64,000 nucleotides of DNA from Paenibacillus sp. 32O-W (GTDB taxonomy: Bacteria; Bacillota; Bacilli; Paenibacillales; NBRC-103111): contig NZ_VEGP01000009.1 in assembly GCF_007679495.1 (NCBI RefSeq), positions 1-64,000 of the forward strand, read 5' to 3'. The notes under the pieces were generated by a model. It saw nothing but the letters and a program-made list of their open reading frames with translations. It was not told the origin of the DNA and ran no database searches. The number at the start of each line of letters is the position of its first letter. The stretch's first letter is position 1. The position numbers and the translations under genes are program-made. Shown here piece by piece: positions 28,935 to 37,470 of this stretch.

Positions 28935-29085
28935 TGTTGCCTCTCTTCGACGCTTACGAGGTTAGCTGTCGGATTCGGGCGTAAGAGTCGCCCTACACCG
29001 GATTTACCGGCGATTCACCCCATGAAGCCGACAAGACCGGCTTCGGTTGGTTCCCCCGCTCCTTCGTATTTAACGAAGCATTCAG
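28935..29085 (-). ncRNA. c-di-AMP riboswitch (ydaO-yuaA), proximal copy
   Basis: The minus strand shows the ydaO consensus: GCGGGGGAACC, then GGGGTGAATCGCC, a variable arm, GTAGGGCGACTCTTACGCCC and the 3' block GAATCCGACAGCTAACCTCG. Aptamers of this class bind c-di-AMP and usually switch K+ uptake or cell wall genes off. It stands about 30 bp upstream of an intrinsic terminator and the kdp operon. Confidence 0.92.
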
Positions 29086-29171
29086 CGAATGAAATGTTGA
29101 CCATTATGTTTTAAAATGAGCGCACAAAAGCTTCATCATCCTCTCTCCACAAGCAACGCTTTTTGAAACGA

Positions 29172-29318
29172 ACTGCTTCCACGCTTAGAAGGTTAGCTGA
29201 TGGATTCAGGTGGTGAGAGTCACCAGCCTGCCACTTATGCTTTCACAATTGCGGCAGGATTCATCCCAGCCGGATCGGCCCACTTGCTCTCACCCAAGCT
29301 CCGATCCGTAATTCGTCC
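29172..29318 (-). ncRNA. c-di-AMP riboswitch (ydaO-yuaA), distal copy
   Basis: A second, more divergent aptamer on the minus strand: GGGTGAGAGCAAGTGGGCC, GGGATGAATCCTGCC, GGTGACTCTCACCACC and GAATCCATCAGCTAACCTTC. It lies directly upstream of the proximal copy and downstream of the promoter at 29351-29379. I saw no clear terminator of its own between the two, so they may act together on the single terminator at 28858-28905. Confidence 0.85.
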
Positions 29319-29350
29319 CCACTTGAAAACAAAATGAATTCATGGCACGT

Positions 29351-29379
29351 ATCTTACTCCCAGACCATAAAACTGTAAA
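29351..29379 (-). promoter_or_regulatory. Promoter of the kdp operon
   Basis: On the minus strand TTTACA and TAAGAT are separated by exactly 17 bases, a good sigma-A promoter. Transcription would start near 29344 and run through both c-di-AMP aptamers. The gap to the divergent kinase gene at 29584 is AT-rich and likely holds its promoter and KdpE sites; none was pinpointed. Confidence 0.75.
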
Positions 29380-29583
29380 GTGAAGCACACGGTATATTTG
29401 TGTAATTCATGTGCTTTATGCTTGTGATAGCTTTATCGTCGTGAAAGATCTTCATTTTTCTCTGGTTTTCTCATTCTTATAAGCTTTTTTCATTATTTTT
29501 ATGAAATTTTTACGCCTAGTATCGTTTATTTTACTCCTTTTTTACAGTAACCTAATGGGAGGAACTTCAGTAAAAAAAGCAGG

Positions 29584-31164
29584 ATGTGGTTCGTTATGCC
29601 GAAATGGAAATCAATATGGATTTCGTTGCGATCGTACCTATTCACAACGTTACTAATCGTTCTCATGACCTTCGTATTAAAACCGTTTGGTCTTGCTTTT
29701 GATTTGGTCAATATTGCCCTTATCTATTTGCTCCCGGTTCTTATCAACGCCGTCTTTTGGGGACTTAGTCCTGCTTTCTACGCTGCGATCCTTGGTGTGT
29801 TAGCCTTTGATTTCTTCTTCGTGCCACCCGTCATGAGTTTTACCGTGGCAGACCTGCGATATCTGCTTTCATTTGGCGTTTATTTGGCGGTCGCGGCGTT
29901 AACGGCCAGCCTGGCGGCTAGACTGAAGCAACAGGTCCTCTATTCAAGGCAAAAGGAAGCTCACACTGCTGCACTCTACGCGCTTAGCAAGCAGATGAGC
30001 GCGATCGCAGACATCCATTCCATGCTGGATAGTTTTTCCCGACAAGTTACGCAGACGTTTGATACCGAAATCGTGATCTATTTGTCGGAAGACCGGAACA
30101 AGTTGGCGCTTGCCCATCGGTCGGCCGATCTTCCAAATCACAGTCAAAAAGAAGCGGAAATGTCTGTCGTGCGGCACGTGTTTGAATCCGGCGAGGTATC
30201 CGGAATGGGAACTTCGCATATGATCGAACCCCTGGGTTACTTTATTCCACTTCGGGCCGAGGACCGCATCTATGGTGTCATGGCACTCTATCCGAAACAA
30301 TCGCGAACTGCGATCTCAACCGATCAAAAAAGACTCCTCGAGGCACTCGCAGGCTTGGCGGCCAGCGCAATCGCTCGCGTCAGGCTAGCGGAGGAAGCCA
30401 GAATTGCTCATCTTACAGCAGAGTCGGAACGGCTTCGTACTGCGATTTTGAATTCGGTTTCCCACGAACTGCGCACCCCGTTGGCAACTATCATCGGCTC
30501 AACAACCGGTCTGATCGAGGGTGAGCATCTTTTTTCTTCAGGTGATCGAATGGAGCTTCTTGTCACGATTCGGGACGGCGCTCTTCGTATGAATCGGCTG
30601 GTGACGAATCTGCTCAGTATGGTGCAGCTTGAGAGCGGGATGCTGCGCCTTAGGAAAAACTGGTGTGATGTGGAGGACTTGATCGGTGTCACGTTTTCTC
30701 AAGTCAAAGACTTTCAACAACATCGCAAGCTGCGCGCCGAGCTGCCAGATGACGGCCCCATTATAGTGCTGGGGGATGAAGTGTTGCTGGAGCAAATGAT
30801 GGTCAATGTCGTCAGCAATGCGATCAAATACAGTCCGGATTACAGTGAAATCGTCTTGTCAGTGCAAACCACAGAAGATGACATTGTCATATCCGTCTCC
30901 GATCAGGGGATTGGACTGAACGAGGACGAATACGATCGGATATTTGAAAAGTTTTACCGTTCAGCCGCGGCGAAGCAAATAACCGGTACAGGCTTGGGGC
31001 TCGCCATATGCAAAGGAATCGTCGAGCTTCATGAAGGAACGATATCGGCGAAGCCGAATGAGCCGCGAGGGACCATTATGACGATCACGCTTCCCTTAAA
31101 CAAGCAAGACGACTTAAATGCTGCATCTGAAGAAAGGGGCATCAAGAATCATGACCATGAATGA
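29584..31164 (+). CDS. KdpD-type sensor histidine kinase (C-terminal half)
   Basis: A 526-aa membrane kinase corresponding to the KdpD C-terminal half. It has four closely packed helices of the DUF4118 type (about 12-110, with DFFFVPPVMSFTV), a GAF-like domain (about 125-260), the phospho-acceptor region SVSHELRTPLATIIG and ATPase boxes (NVVSNAIKYSP, SDQGIGL, TGTGLGLAICKG). The N-terminal KdpD and USP domains are missing; they form a separate protein encoded at 21359-23695 on the other strand. It overlaps kdpE at its 3' end. ATG 29596 is an alternative start. It should phosphorylate KdpE in response to low K+ or osmotic stress. Confidence 0.9.
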   Translation: MWFVMPKWKSIWISLRSYLFTTLLIVLMTFVLKPFGLAFDLVNIALIYLLPVLINAVFWGLSPAFYAAILGVLAFDFFFVPPVMSFTVADLRYLLSFGVYLAVAALTASLAARLKQQVLYSRQKEAHTAALYALSKQMSAIADIHSMLDSFSRQVTQTFDTEIVIYLSEDRNKLALAHRSADLPNHSQKEAEMSVVRHVFESGEVSGMGTSHMIEPLGYFIPLRAEDRIYGVMALYPKQSRTAISTDQKRLLEALAGLAASAIARVRLAEEARIAHLTAESERLRTAILNSVSHELRTPLATIIGSTTGLIEGEHLFSSGDRMELLVTIRDGALRMNRLVTNLLSMVQLESGMLRLRKNWCDVEDLIGVTFSQVKDFQQHRKLRAELPDDGPIIVLGDEVLLEQMMVNVVSNAIKYSPDYSEIVLSVQTTEDDIVISVSDQGIGLNEDEYDRIFEKFYRSAAAKQITGTGLGLAICKGIVELHEGTISAKPNEPRGTIMTITLPLNKQDDLNAASEERGIKNHDHE

Positions 31165-31852
31165 ACATGGGGCTCGCATTTTAATCGTCGATGATGAACC
31201 CCAAATACGCAAGCTTCTGAAGGTAACCCTGCAAGCCCATCAATATGCCATCTACGAAGCATCAACAGGAGAGGAAGGTCTCGGACAGGCTTCCAGGATC
31301 ATTCCGGACTTGATCGTACTGGATCTCGGATTGCCTGACATGTCCGGCATGGATGTGCTTGGCCGCATCCGGGAATGGTCGAATGCTCCGGTCATTGTCT
31401 TAACGGTAAAAGATCGGGAGGAAGACAAGATCGCCGCATTAGACAGCGGCGCCGATGATTATGTGACCAAGCCGTTCGGAATGGGAGAACTGGTCGCTCG
31501 AATACGTGTCGCGCTGCGGCACATGGCCAAATCGACAAACGAACCCCACCTCCGGTTCGGCGAGCTCACCATCGACCTGGCACATCGGAACGTGGAATTG
31601 AAGGGAGAACGAATCAAGCTGACCCCAACGGAATACGATCTGTTGAAAATTCTCGCCTCCAATGCCGGGAAGGTCGTCACACAGCGTCAGCTGCTCCAAC
31701 AAGTATGGGGCAACCTCCACAATGAGTCAGACAGCCATTATCTACGGGTGTATATTGGACATCTTCGCAAAAAATTGGAGGAAGATTCGACACAACCCAA
31801 GTTCATTGTGACGGAGCCAGGGATCGGCTATCGCTTCCTGTCCAGGGAATAA
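31151..31852 (+). CDS. kdpE: KdpE response regulator
   Basis: A 233-aa OmpR/PhoB-family regulator. Receiver domain with acidic pocket VDDEP, phospho-acceptor Asp in LIVLDLGLPDM and switch Lys in VTKPFG; winged-helix DNA-binding domain with PTEYDLLKILASNAGKVVTQRQLL and the terminal ...TEPGIGYRF, typical of KdpE. The ATG at 31151 has GAAAGGGG upstream; its start lies within the end of the kinase gene. Activates kdp transcription when phosphorylated. Confidence 0.93.
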   Translation: MTMNEHGARILIVDDEPQIRKLLKVTLQAHQYAIYEASTGEEGLGQASRIIPDLIVLDLGLPDMSGMDVLGRIREWSNAPVIVLTVKDREEDKIAALDSGADDYVTKPFGMGELVARIRVALRHMAKSTNEPHLRFGELTIDLAHRNVELKGERIKLTPTEYDLLKILASNAGKVVTQRQLLQQVWGNLHNESDSHYLRVYIGHLRKKLEEDSTQPKFIVTEPGIGYRFLSRE

Positions 31853-32012
31853 CAGAATCGTTCCCCCAAATAATTCGATTATCTCCCGTTCAGAAACGTA
31901 AGAACGGAATCTTTGTGAAGAAATATGGCCGTCTCCGTAAGTTTTTGTCCAATGCATCCGTTTTCATGCACGAGAAACGCAAAAAAATCTAAAATCTACA
32001 CCGGATTCGGCT

Positions 32013-32041
32013 TTTACATTGACGTGAAAAAAGCGTATGAT
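32013..32041 (+). promoter_or_regulatory. Promoter of the riboswitch-lysC operon
   Basis: TTTACA and TATGAT separated by 17 bases. It closely resembles the kdp promoter (TTTACA, 17 bases, TAAGAT) and lies about 30 bp upstream of the third c-di-AMP aptamer. Confidence 0.75.
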
Positions 32042-32069
32042 CTCTATCAACAACTTCAAATTCAATTGA

Positions 32070-32208
32070 ATCGCTGAATTCCCTAAGGGGAAACGGGGGA
32101 ACCAACAGAAGCCGTTACATGGTTTCACGGGGTGAATTCCTTGTCTGCCTGACACATGGAAAGGGTACTCTCAAGCCCTAACCCGACAGCTAACCTCGTA
32201 AGCGTATT
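32070..32208 (+). ncRNA. c-di-AMP riboswitch (ydaO-yuaA), third copy
   Basis: On the plus strand: ACGGGGGAACCAAC, CACGGGGTGAATTCC, AAGGGTACTCTCAAGCCC and ACCCGACAGCTAACCTCGTA, the ydaO consensus blocks in order. It precedes an intrinsic terminator and an operon ending in aspartokinase. Confidence 0.92.
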
Positions 32209-32259
32209 GAGAGAGAACCGCATCCGATCTGCGTTTGTCTGATGGACTGACAACAGACT

Positions 32260-32296
32260 GCCCGAGAGCTTCGTTTCTCTGCTCTTCGGGCTTTTT
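32260..32296 (+). terminator. Terminator of the third c-di-AMP riboswitch
   Basis: GCCCGAGAGC and GCTCTTCGGGC form a stem with one bulge, followed by TTTTT. It lies 50 bp after the aptamer and 37 bp before the first gene, as in an OFF switch. GTCTG at 32236 and CAGAC at 32254 could form a competing stem. Confidence 0.88.
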
Positions 32297-32332
32297 GTCG
32301 TACCCAAAAAACATTTAGGGAGAGTGACAAGC

Positions 32333-32797
32333 ATGTTACACGTACAAGAAGCAGATCCGCTTCCGAGTCTTGAATCGTCCAGTTTTCGGTATGAGGAGAG
32401 AATCCGTTCCATCGAAGTATTTCGATTTGATCAAGAGTTGACCCGGCGTATATTCTCCAATAACGAAAAAGATAGCATTTGCGGTTATCTGAAGCTATCC
32501 GGTAATGGATTCAGCGGTTGGGGCGAATATCGATTGCCTTACAACAATAAATCGTTCGACCTCGTCGGATGGGCTTCCGTTTTTATGAATCTGAAGGGTC
32601 TTGACTTTGCCCAAGCTTTCCAATTGGTTAAAGAGAAGGAAGAGAAATGGGGGACATTCCGGAAAGAACTTGCCGAATCGGCGTTATTGAACTGTGTTCC
32701 TACTCTCAGATCCCCTGTTCATTTGCCACAAGACGTTGACTTTCCGAAAAAACACATCTATTTCATGGAACATGCAGACTCTTACGTCTCATTCTGA
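32333..32797 (+). CDS. Hypothetical protein under c-di-AMP riboswitch control
   Basis: A 154-aa soluble protein, not recognised with confidence. Central part: VFRFDQELTRRIFSNNEKDS, LSGNGFSGWGEYRLPYNNK, DLVGWASVFMNLKGLDF. The strand pattern and SGWGE loosely recall the capping domain of enolase-superfamily enzymes, but the catalytic barrel is absent, so this is only a resemblance. The ATG follows AGGGAGAG by eight bases, right after the riboswitch terminator. It is 24 bp from the next gene. Confidence 0.6.
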   Translation: MLHVQEADPLPSLESSSFRYEERIRSIEVFRFDQELTRRIFSNNEKDSICGYLKLSGNGFSGWGEYRLPYNNKSFDLVGWASVFMNLKGLDFAQAFQLVKEKEEKWGTFRKELAESALLNCVPTLRSPVHLPQDVDFPKKHIYFMEHADSYVSF

Positions 32798-32821
32798 TTT
32801 CCTGGCAGGAAGGAGAAATGT

Positions 32822-33130
32822 ATGGTGCAGGAGCTAACCAATCAACTGAAAGAAGCCTATTTGCAATGCAAGCGGGAAGTGATCGGCGTATATCCTCAGG
32901 AGGTTGAAGTAAGAGTCATTAAAAACCATATCGTGATCATCGACAAAGGAACTCCAATAATTGAACAATCCATCTCTGTACGCGACAGAAGCATTCATCA
33001 AACGATATGCGAAATGGATCGCGAACGCTTGCAAGTACTGTTGAAACCTAAAGTTGCCTCAATTGTCGGTTGCCGCGTCACTTCCATTCAATCCGACATT
33101 TGCATCGGCACTGGAAAAAAATGGATCTGA
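32822..33130 (+). CDS. DUF2294/MpsC-like protein
   Basis: A 102-aa protein with the layout of the DUF2294 (MpsC) family: an N-terminal helix, a strand block (EVEVRVIKNHIVIIDKG), a helical block with RERLQVLLKPKVASIVG and a C-terminal strand around CRVTSIQSDICIGTGKKW. MpsC domains are tied to membrane-potential systems in Staphylococcus, but function in Bacillales is unclear. Strong SD (GGAAGGAG). Second gene of the riboswitch operon. Confidence 0.6.
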   Translation: MVQELTNQLKEAYLQCKREVIGVYPQEVEVRVIKNHIVIIDKGTPIIEQSISVRDRSIHQTICEMDRERLQVLLKPKVASIVGCRVTSIQSDICIGTGKKWI

Positions 33131-33227
33131 TTCATTTGGATTGCGATATCGAGGACAAGTTTATGCATGATTAAGTTTAAGTAAACGGTTTTACGAGACA
33201 AACTCGAAATCATACACGGGAGTGATG

Positions 33228-34484
33228 ATGTTGTCATTACTGGTGATGAAATATGGAGGCAGTTCCGTAGGCGACGCCGAACGGATAAAGCGCGTTGCGC
33301 GGCGGATCGCGGATCGAAGGCAGGAAGGCCATCAGTGCGTCGTGGTGGTCTCCGCAATGGGAGATACGACGGACGATTTGATCGAGTTGTCCAAACAAAT
33401 CGTGGAGACAGCCCCTTCATCGCGTGAAATGGATATGCTGCTCAGTACCGGAGAACAAGTTTCAATTGCCTTATTATCCATGGCACTGCACTCCCTGGGC
33501 GAACAAGCTATCTCTTTAACCGGATGGCAAGCCGGCATTCTTACAGAATCAAACCATGGGAAGGCACGGATTATCGACATTCAGGCAGATCGAATAAGGA
33601 ATGCGCTAAATCAGGGGCACATCGTCATTATAGCCGGCTTTCAAGGCGCGACAGAGAATGGCGAGATTACAACGATTGGACGCGGAGGCTCCGACACGAC
33701 GGCTGTCGCACTTGCAGCAGCGATTCGGGCAGATTTGTGCGAAATATATACGGATGTGGACGGTGTTTATTCAACCGATCCCCGCATCGTCAAGCAAGCC
33801 AGAAAACTGAAGGAAATCTCTTACGACGAAATGTTGGAAATGGCTCATCTCGGAGCGGCGGTTCTCCACCCTCGCGCGGTGGAATGTGCCAAACAAAATA
33901 AAGTGAAGTTGGTCGTTCGATCCAGCTTTACGAACCATGAAGGTACGCAAGTGAAGGAGGAAACGGATATGGAACAAGGAATCGCAGTTCGTGGCATCGC
34001 GTTCGACAAGCCTATTGCGCATGTAAGCTTATTGGATATGCCTACAAGCCCAAGCCGACTCGCCGAGGTTTTTAATTCGCTGGCAAAAGACGATATTGAT
34101 GTCGATCTTATCGTACAAGGCGGAATAAGGAATGGCAAGGCAGACCTGTCCTTTACCGTTAGCCTCGCCGATCTGGAGAAGGCAAAAAGTGTGCTTGATC
34201 TCATCCAGGCAGACGTTGGTTTCAAAAAATTGGATATCCGCTCCGATTTGGTGAAAGTATCTATCGTCGGGGCGGGAATGGTCAGTTCCCCAGGTATTGC
34301 AGCGACGATGTTTCATACCATTGCCGAAACCGGCGTTAGCATTTACACGGTCAGCACGTCTGAAATTAAAATTTCGTGCGTAATCGAAGGGAGAAGGCTC
34401 CATGAAGTTATTCGATCCCTGCATACCGTGTTTGGACTCGACGAGCACGAATATGTCTTTGTAACGGACGTAAGTAATGAATGA
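33228..34484 (+). CDS. lysC: Aspartate kinase
   Basis: A 418-aa aspartokinase, the first step of the lysine, threonine, methionine and diaminopimelate pathway. The kinase domain begins with VMKYGGSSVGDAERIKRVA and holds TIGRGGSDTTAVALAAA and YTDVDGVYSTDPR. Two ACT domains follow (DKPIAHVSLLDMPTSPSRLAEVF and VKVSIVGAGMVSSPGIAATMF), which sense an amino acid end product. Starts at 33225, 33228 or 33246 are possible; 33228 has CGGGAG five bases upstream. It is 97 bp behind the MpsC-like gene and probably in the same riboswitch-controlled transcript. An aspartokinase inside an ICE, under c-di-AMP control, is unusual. Confidence 0.93.
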   Translation: MLSLLVMKYGGSSVGDAERIKRVARRIADRRQEGHQCVVVVSAMGDTTDDLIELSKQIVETAPSSREMDMLLSTGEQVSIALLSMALHSLGEQAISLTGWQAGILTESNHGKARIIDIQADRIRNALNQGHIVIIAGFQGATENGEITTIGRGGSDTTAVALAAAIRADLCEIYTDVDGVYSTDPRIVKQARKLKEISYDEMLEMAHLGAAVLHPRAVECAKQNKVKLVVRSSFTNHEGTQVKEETDMEQGIAVRGIAFDKPIAHVSLLDMPTSPSRLAEVFNSLAKDDIDVDLIVQGGIRNGKADLSFTVSLADLEKAKSVLDLIQADVGFKKLDIRSDLVKVSIVGAGMVSSPGIAATMFHTIAETGVSIYTVSTSEIKISCVIEGRRLHEVIRSLHTVFGLDEHEYVFVTDVSNE

Positions 34485-34634
34485 ATGTTACGCAACGGAA
34501 AAACACGCTGTATCTTAGTTCAATTAACACTAGAAATTAGCGGTACATTCGAAAACCTAAACCACTTAGAAAGAGTAGCACCATTGGCAGTGAGTTTTAC
34601 AAGAGTGTTTAAACCGGAAAATGAAAGAACAATT

Positions 34635-34677
34635 TAAAAAAGTAAGCGATTGTTCTCGGTTAAGACCAATCGCTTAC
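34635..34677 (-). terminator. Terminator shared by virB4 operon and lysC
   Basis: GTAAGCGATTG and CAATCGCTTAC form a perfect 11-bp stem with a 14-base loop. On the minus strand it is followed by TTTTTT, so it ends the virB4 transcript 10 bp past its stop. On the plus strand the tail is TGTTGTTTGTT, weaker, but it may also end the lysC transcript. The rest of 34485-34634 holds nothing recognised. Confidence 0.85.
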
Positions 34678-34686
34678 TGTTGTTTG

Positions 34687-37014
34687 TTAATGATCCCCAG
34701 GCTTCGTCGTCATCAGGCGATACAGTTTCGTGTTCCGCGGGAACTTGTCGGTAAACGGCACAAGGGAACTGCCCACCTTCATCAGTCCGTTCCCGGCGTC
34801 TACATTCGTAATATAAGAGAGTTGCAGGTCCGAAATATTGAGAAGCCCGGCAAGCTCCATCCGGTCTGTGGCTGCCTGATTCAGCATGACGATAAATTCG
34901 CTGTTCGCGAGCATAGTCCGGGCCGTATGGCTTTGCAGCAAATCATCCACGTTTTGCGTAATTCCCGTACAAAAAGCGCCATACTTTCGGACGCGCTTCC
35001 AAAGCGTGAACAGAAAGTTGGCGCTGTATTCGTGCTGGAACAGAAGGTAGATTTCGTCGATAATGATAAATGTATTTTTGCCTTTGGCACGATTTTGCGT
35101 TATCCGATTCAGGATGCTGTCCAGGACGACCAGCATGCCGATCGGGAGGAGTTGTTTGCCCAAGTCGAGAATGTCGTAGCAGATGAGCCGGTTATGGACA
35201 TTCACATTGGTAAGCTTAGCAAACGTGTTCAGACTGCCGGAAGTAAACAGTTCGATCGCCAGCGCAATGTCCTGCGCCTCCGGCTCCGCTTGCTTCAGCA
35301 GTTCCGCGCGAAAGTCCTGCAACGTAGGCGGCTGCCCCTTATAGTTGCTCTGCAAATACTTCCTGTACACGCTGGCGGTGCAGCGGTCAATGAGCGACTT
35401 TTCCTTGGCTCCCAGCTGGTAGCCGCCTATCAGCTGCTCGCACAACGAGAGGACGAATTCCGATTTGAGGATGATCGGATTAGCTCCGTCGCCATATTGA
35501 CGATTCATATCCATCGCATTGATATGGTTGGGCGAAGTGGCGGATATATGAATCGTCTCGCCGCCCAATGCGTTCACCAGTGCGGAGTATTCCCGTTCTG
35601 GGTCGATCAAAATAATATCGTCGTCGCTGGCCAGCATCTGGTTGACGATTTCCCGTTTTGCGGTGAAGCTTTTGCCGGAACCGGATACGCCGAGGATAAA
35701 GCTGTTTCCGTTCAGCAATTGCTTGCGGTTGGCAATAATCATGTTCTTGCTGATCACATTTTGTCCGTAGTAAATGCCGCCCGGATGTACGATTTCCTGC
35801 GCCCGAAACGGAATAAAGACAGCCGTGCTTTCCGTCGTTAACGTCCGCAAAGCGTGAACCTTTCGCAAGCCGTAGGGTAGCACCGTATTCAGACCGTCCA
35901 TTTGCTGGTAGGTAAGCGTGGAAAACTGGCACAAATGCTTGCGGGCGGTGGTGAGCAGCGCCTCCGTATCGCTGTCGAGCTGCTCCTTGCTGTCCGCGAT
36001 ATGGACCATCGTCAGCAGCCCGAACATCATCCGCTGGTCGCGGGTCGTCAAGTCGTTCAGAAATTCTTTGCTCTCTTTGCGTTGCTGCTCCATATCGTAA
36101 GGGACCACGGCGGAAAAATTGTTGTTCCGGTTTTGTCGCCGCTGCCAATTCGTGATGTTCGTCTCCACGCCGAGCAAACGGCTCTCCACCTCACGAACGG
36201 CCTCGTCGGTAGGAATCGGGATGATATCCAGCGACAGCAGCAAATTCCGGTTCAGGTCGCAAAGCTCGGACACCATGCTGTCCTTAATATAGCTGGCGTA
36301 TTCCCGCAGAAAGATGACGCGGCCAAAAAAGTGGCCCATCCGAAAATGATCTTTTTCAAACTCGAACGTATCCGGGCAAATGTAATCCTTGAAATCATGC
36401 CCCTTGCGCATTGTTTCGGACATATGGAAACGAAAATCCGCTTCCTCGCCGATTCGAAAGAAATCATGGAAAATGCGCAGACGGTCGGTTGCATCCAGTT
36501 CGATACATTTGGAACCGAGACGGGAAAAATGCGACATCAATTCGGTTCCGACCCTCGCGAAGTACTGACGGGCTTCCTCCACATTTTTCTTGACGACAGA
36601 AATGGTAACGTACTTTTCCTGAATCGTACCGTTCGCGCCGATGGCCTTTGCGAGCAACATCTCGTTGTACTCTTGCCGGTACACATCGAGATGGTCCTGC
36701 CGTAGCGGAATCAGAATCGAGCTTTCAAAATCGGTCCGATTCAAACGCCGGTTATGGATTGTAATTTTCGTGGTCGCTCCGCTGTCAAAGGAATTGAGCA
36801 GCTCGGAATAAGACAAAAACATCGCTTCCTTGTCTTCCCTGGACGCTACAGCATAGTTGATATCCTCGAACCGATACGATTTGGAGAACTTGTTGCCGAC
36901 AAAAAAAATCCCGTCCGGCCAGAGGGCACGAATCGGGATGACTTGCTGAACGCCTTTCGGGATAACAAATCGTTCCTTGTCCTGCCTGATGATGCGTCTG
37001 AGCGTTTTAATCAC
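34687..37014 (-). CDS. virB4: VirB4-like conjugation ATPase
   Basis: A 775-aa ATPase powering assembly and transport of the type IV secretion channel. The C-terminal motor has Walker A LGVSGSGKSFTAKREI (about 425-440) and Walker B FIIIDEIYLLFQ, plus a RecA-like motif around GITQNVDDLLQS. The N-terminal 400 residues are the TraE/VirB4 interaction region. It starts with GTG, overlapping the end of prgI by eight bases (GTGATTAA), with AAAGGATG upstream. Last gene of its operon, followed by a terminator. Confidence 0.95.
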   Translation of the reverse strand: MIKTLRRIIRQDKERFVIPKGVQQVIPIRALWPDGIFFVGNKFSKSYRFEDINYAVASREDKEAMFLSYSELLNSFDSGATTKITIHNRRLNRTDFESSILIPLRQDHLDVYRQEYNEMLLAKAIGANGTIQEKYVTISVVKKNVEEARQYFARVGTELMSHFSRLGSKCIELDATDRLRIFHDFFRIGEEADFRFHMSETMRKGHDFKDYICPDTFEFEKDHFRMGHFFGRVIFLREYASYIKDSMVSELCDLNRNLLLSLDIIPIPTDEAVREVESRLLGVETNITNWQRRQNRNNNFSAVVPYDMEQQRKESKEFLNDLTTRDQRMMFGLLTMVHIADSKEQLDSDTEALLTTARKHLCQFSTLTYQQMDGLNTVLPYGLRKVHALRTLTTESTAVFIPFRAQEIVHPGGIYYGQNVISKNMIIANRKQLLNGNSFILGVSGSGKSFTAKREIVNQMLASDDDIILIDPEREYSALVNALGGETIHISATSPNHINAMDMNRQYGDGANPIILKSEFVLSLCEQLIGGYQLGAKEKSLIDRCTASVYRKYLQSNYKGQPPTLQDFRAELLKQAEPEAQDIALAIELFTSGSLNTFAKLTNVNVHNRLICYDILDLGKQLLPIGMLVVLDSILNRITQNRAKGKNTFIIIDEIYLLFQHEYSANFLFTLWKRVRKYGAFCTGITQNVDDLLQSHTARTMLANSEFIVMLNQAATDRMELAGLLNISDLQLSYITNVDAGNGLMKVGSSLVPFTDKFPRNTKLYRLMTTKPGDH

Positions 37015-37372
37015 GGCGCTTCATCCTTTCCTGCTCACGATACTGCATGCTCTTTTTCAGCGCTTCAACATAGATATTGGTCGAATAGAAGACGAAGCGT
37101 CTTGGCAGCAGAAATTCCGATTTCACATACGCCCAAAGCAACTGCTCGGCCGTCATGCCGTGATAGTTGATGAAACCCAAGGCTGCGCAGGGCGCGGCCC
37201 CCAAAATGCACATCCAGCTGAGCGTTTCCAAACCAAAGCGGCCGCGCAGTCCAAAATAAAGTCCGATCGCCACGCCGACAGCCAGCACAGAAAAAAAGAA
37301 CTGCCGCAAGGACAGTCCAAAGAATAAGCTTTCCGTATAATCCCGGATTTCCCGGTTGATTTTCACTTCCAT
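37007..37372 (-). CDS. prgI: PrgI-family conjugation membrane protein
   Basis: A 121-aa protein with two adjacent membrane helices (FFFSVLAVGVAIGLYFGL and WMCILGAAPCAALGF) after an N-terminal IxRxI segment (INREIRDYTESLFFGLSLRQ) and an RRFVFYSTN tail. This is the PrgI (VirB3-like) pattern found directly before virB4 in Gram-positive elements. ATG at 37372 follows GGGAGG. Confidence 0.88.
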   Translation of the reverse strand: MEVKINREIRDYTESLFFGLSLRQFFFSVLAVGVAIGLYFGLRGRFGLETLSWMCILGAAPCAALGFINYHGMTAEQLLWAYVKSEFLLPRRFVFYSTNIYVEALKKSMQYREQERMKRRD

Positions 37373-37470
37373 TTGAAATCCTCCCATAAACGATGTTCAC
37401 TATGGTCTACAACTCGCCCTCAGTTTCCGGTTGAACCGATGTTGGCTCTGTCTTTTTCGTTTCTTGCCAA

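Noticed and set aside
29172-29318. Distal kdp leader element as a different riboswitch class (glycine, cobalamin or T-box)
   Set aside because: The 3' block CAGCTAACCT and the GATGAATCC core fit ydaO; T-box and other consensus blocks are missing.
34621-35841. 406-codon plus-strand frame opposite virB4, and similar long frames opposite virD4 and the giant helicase
   Set aside because: High-GC antisense shadows: His/Arg/Val-rich translation without motifs, lying over well-identified genes.
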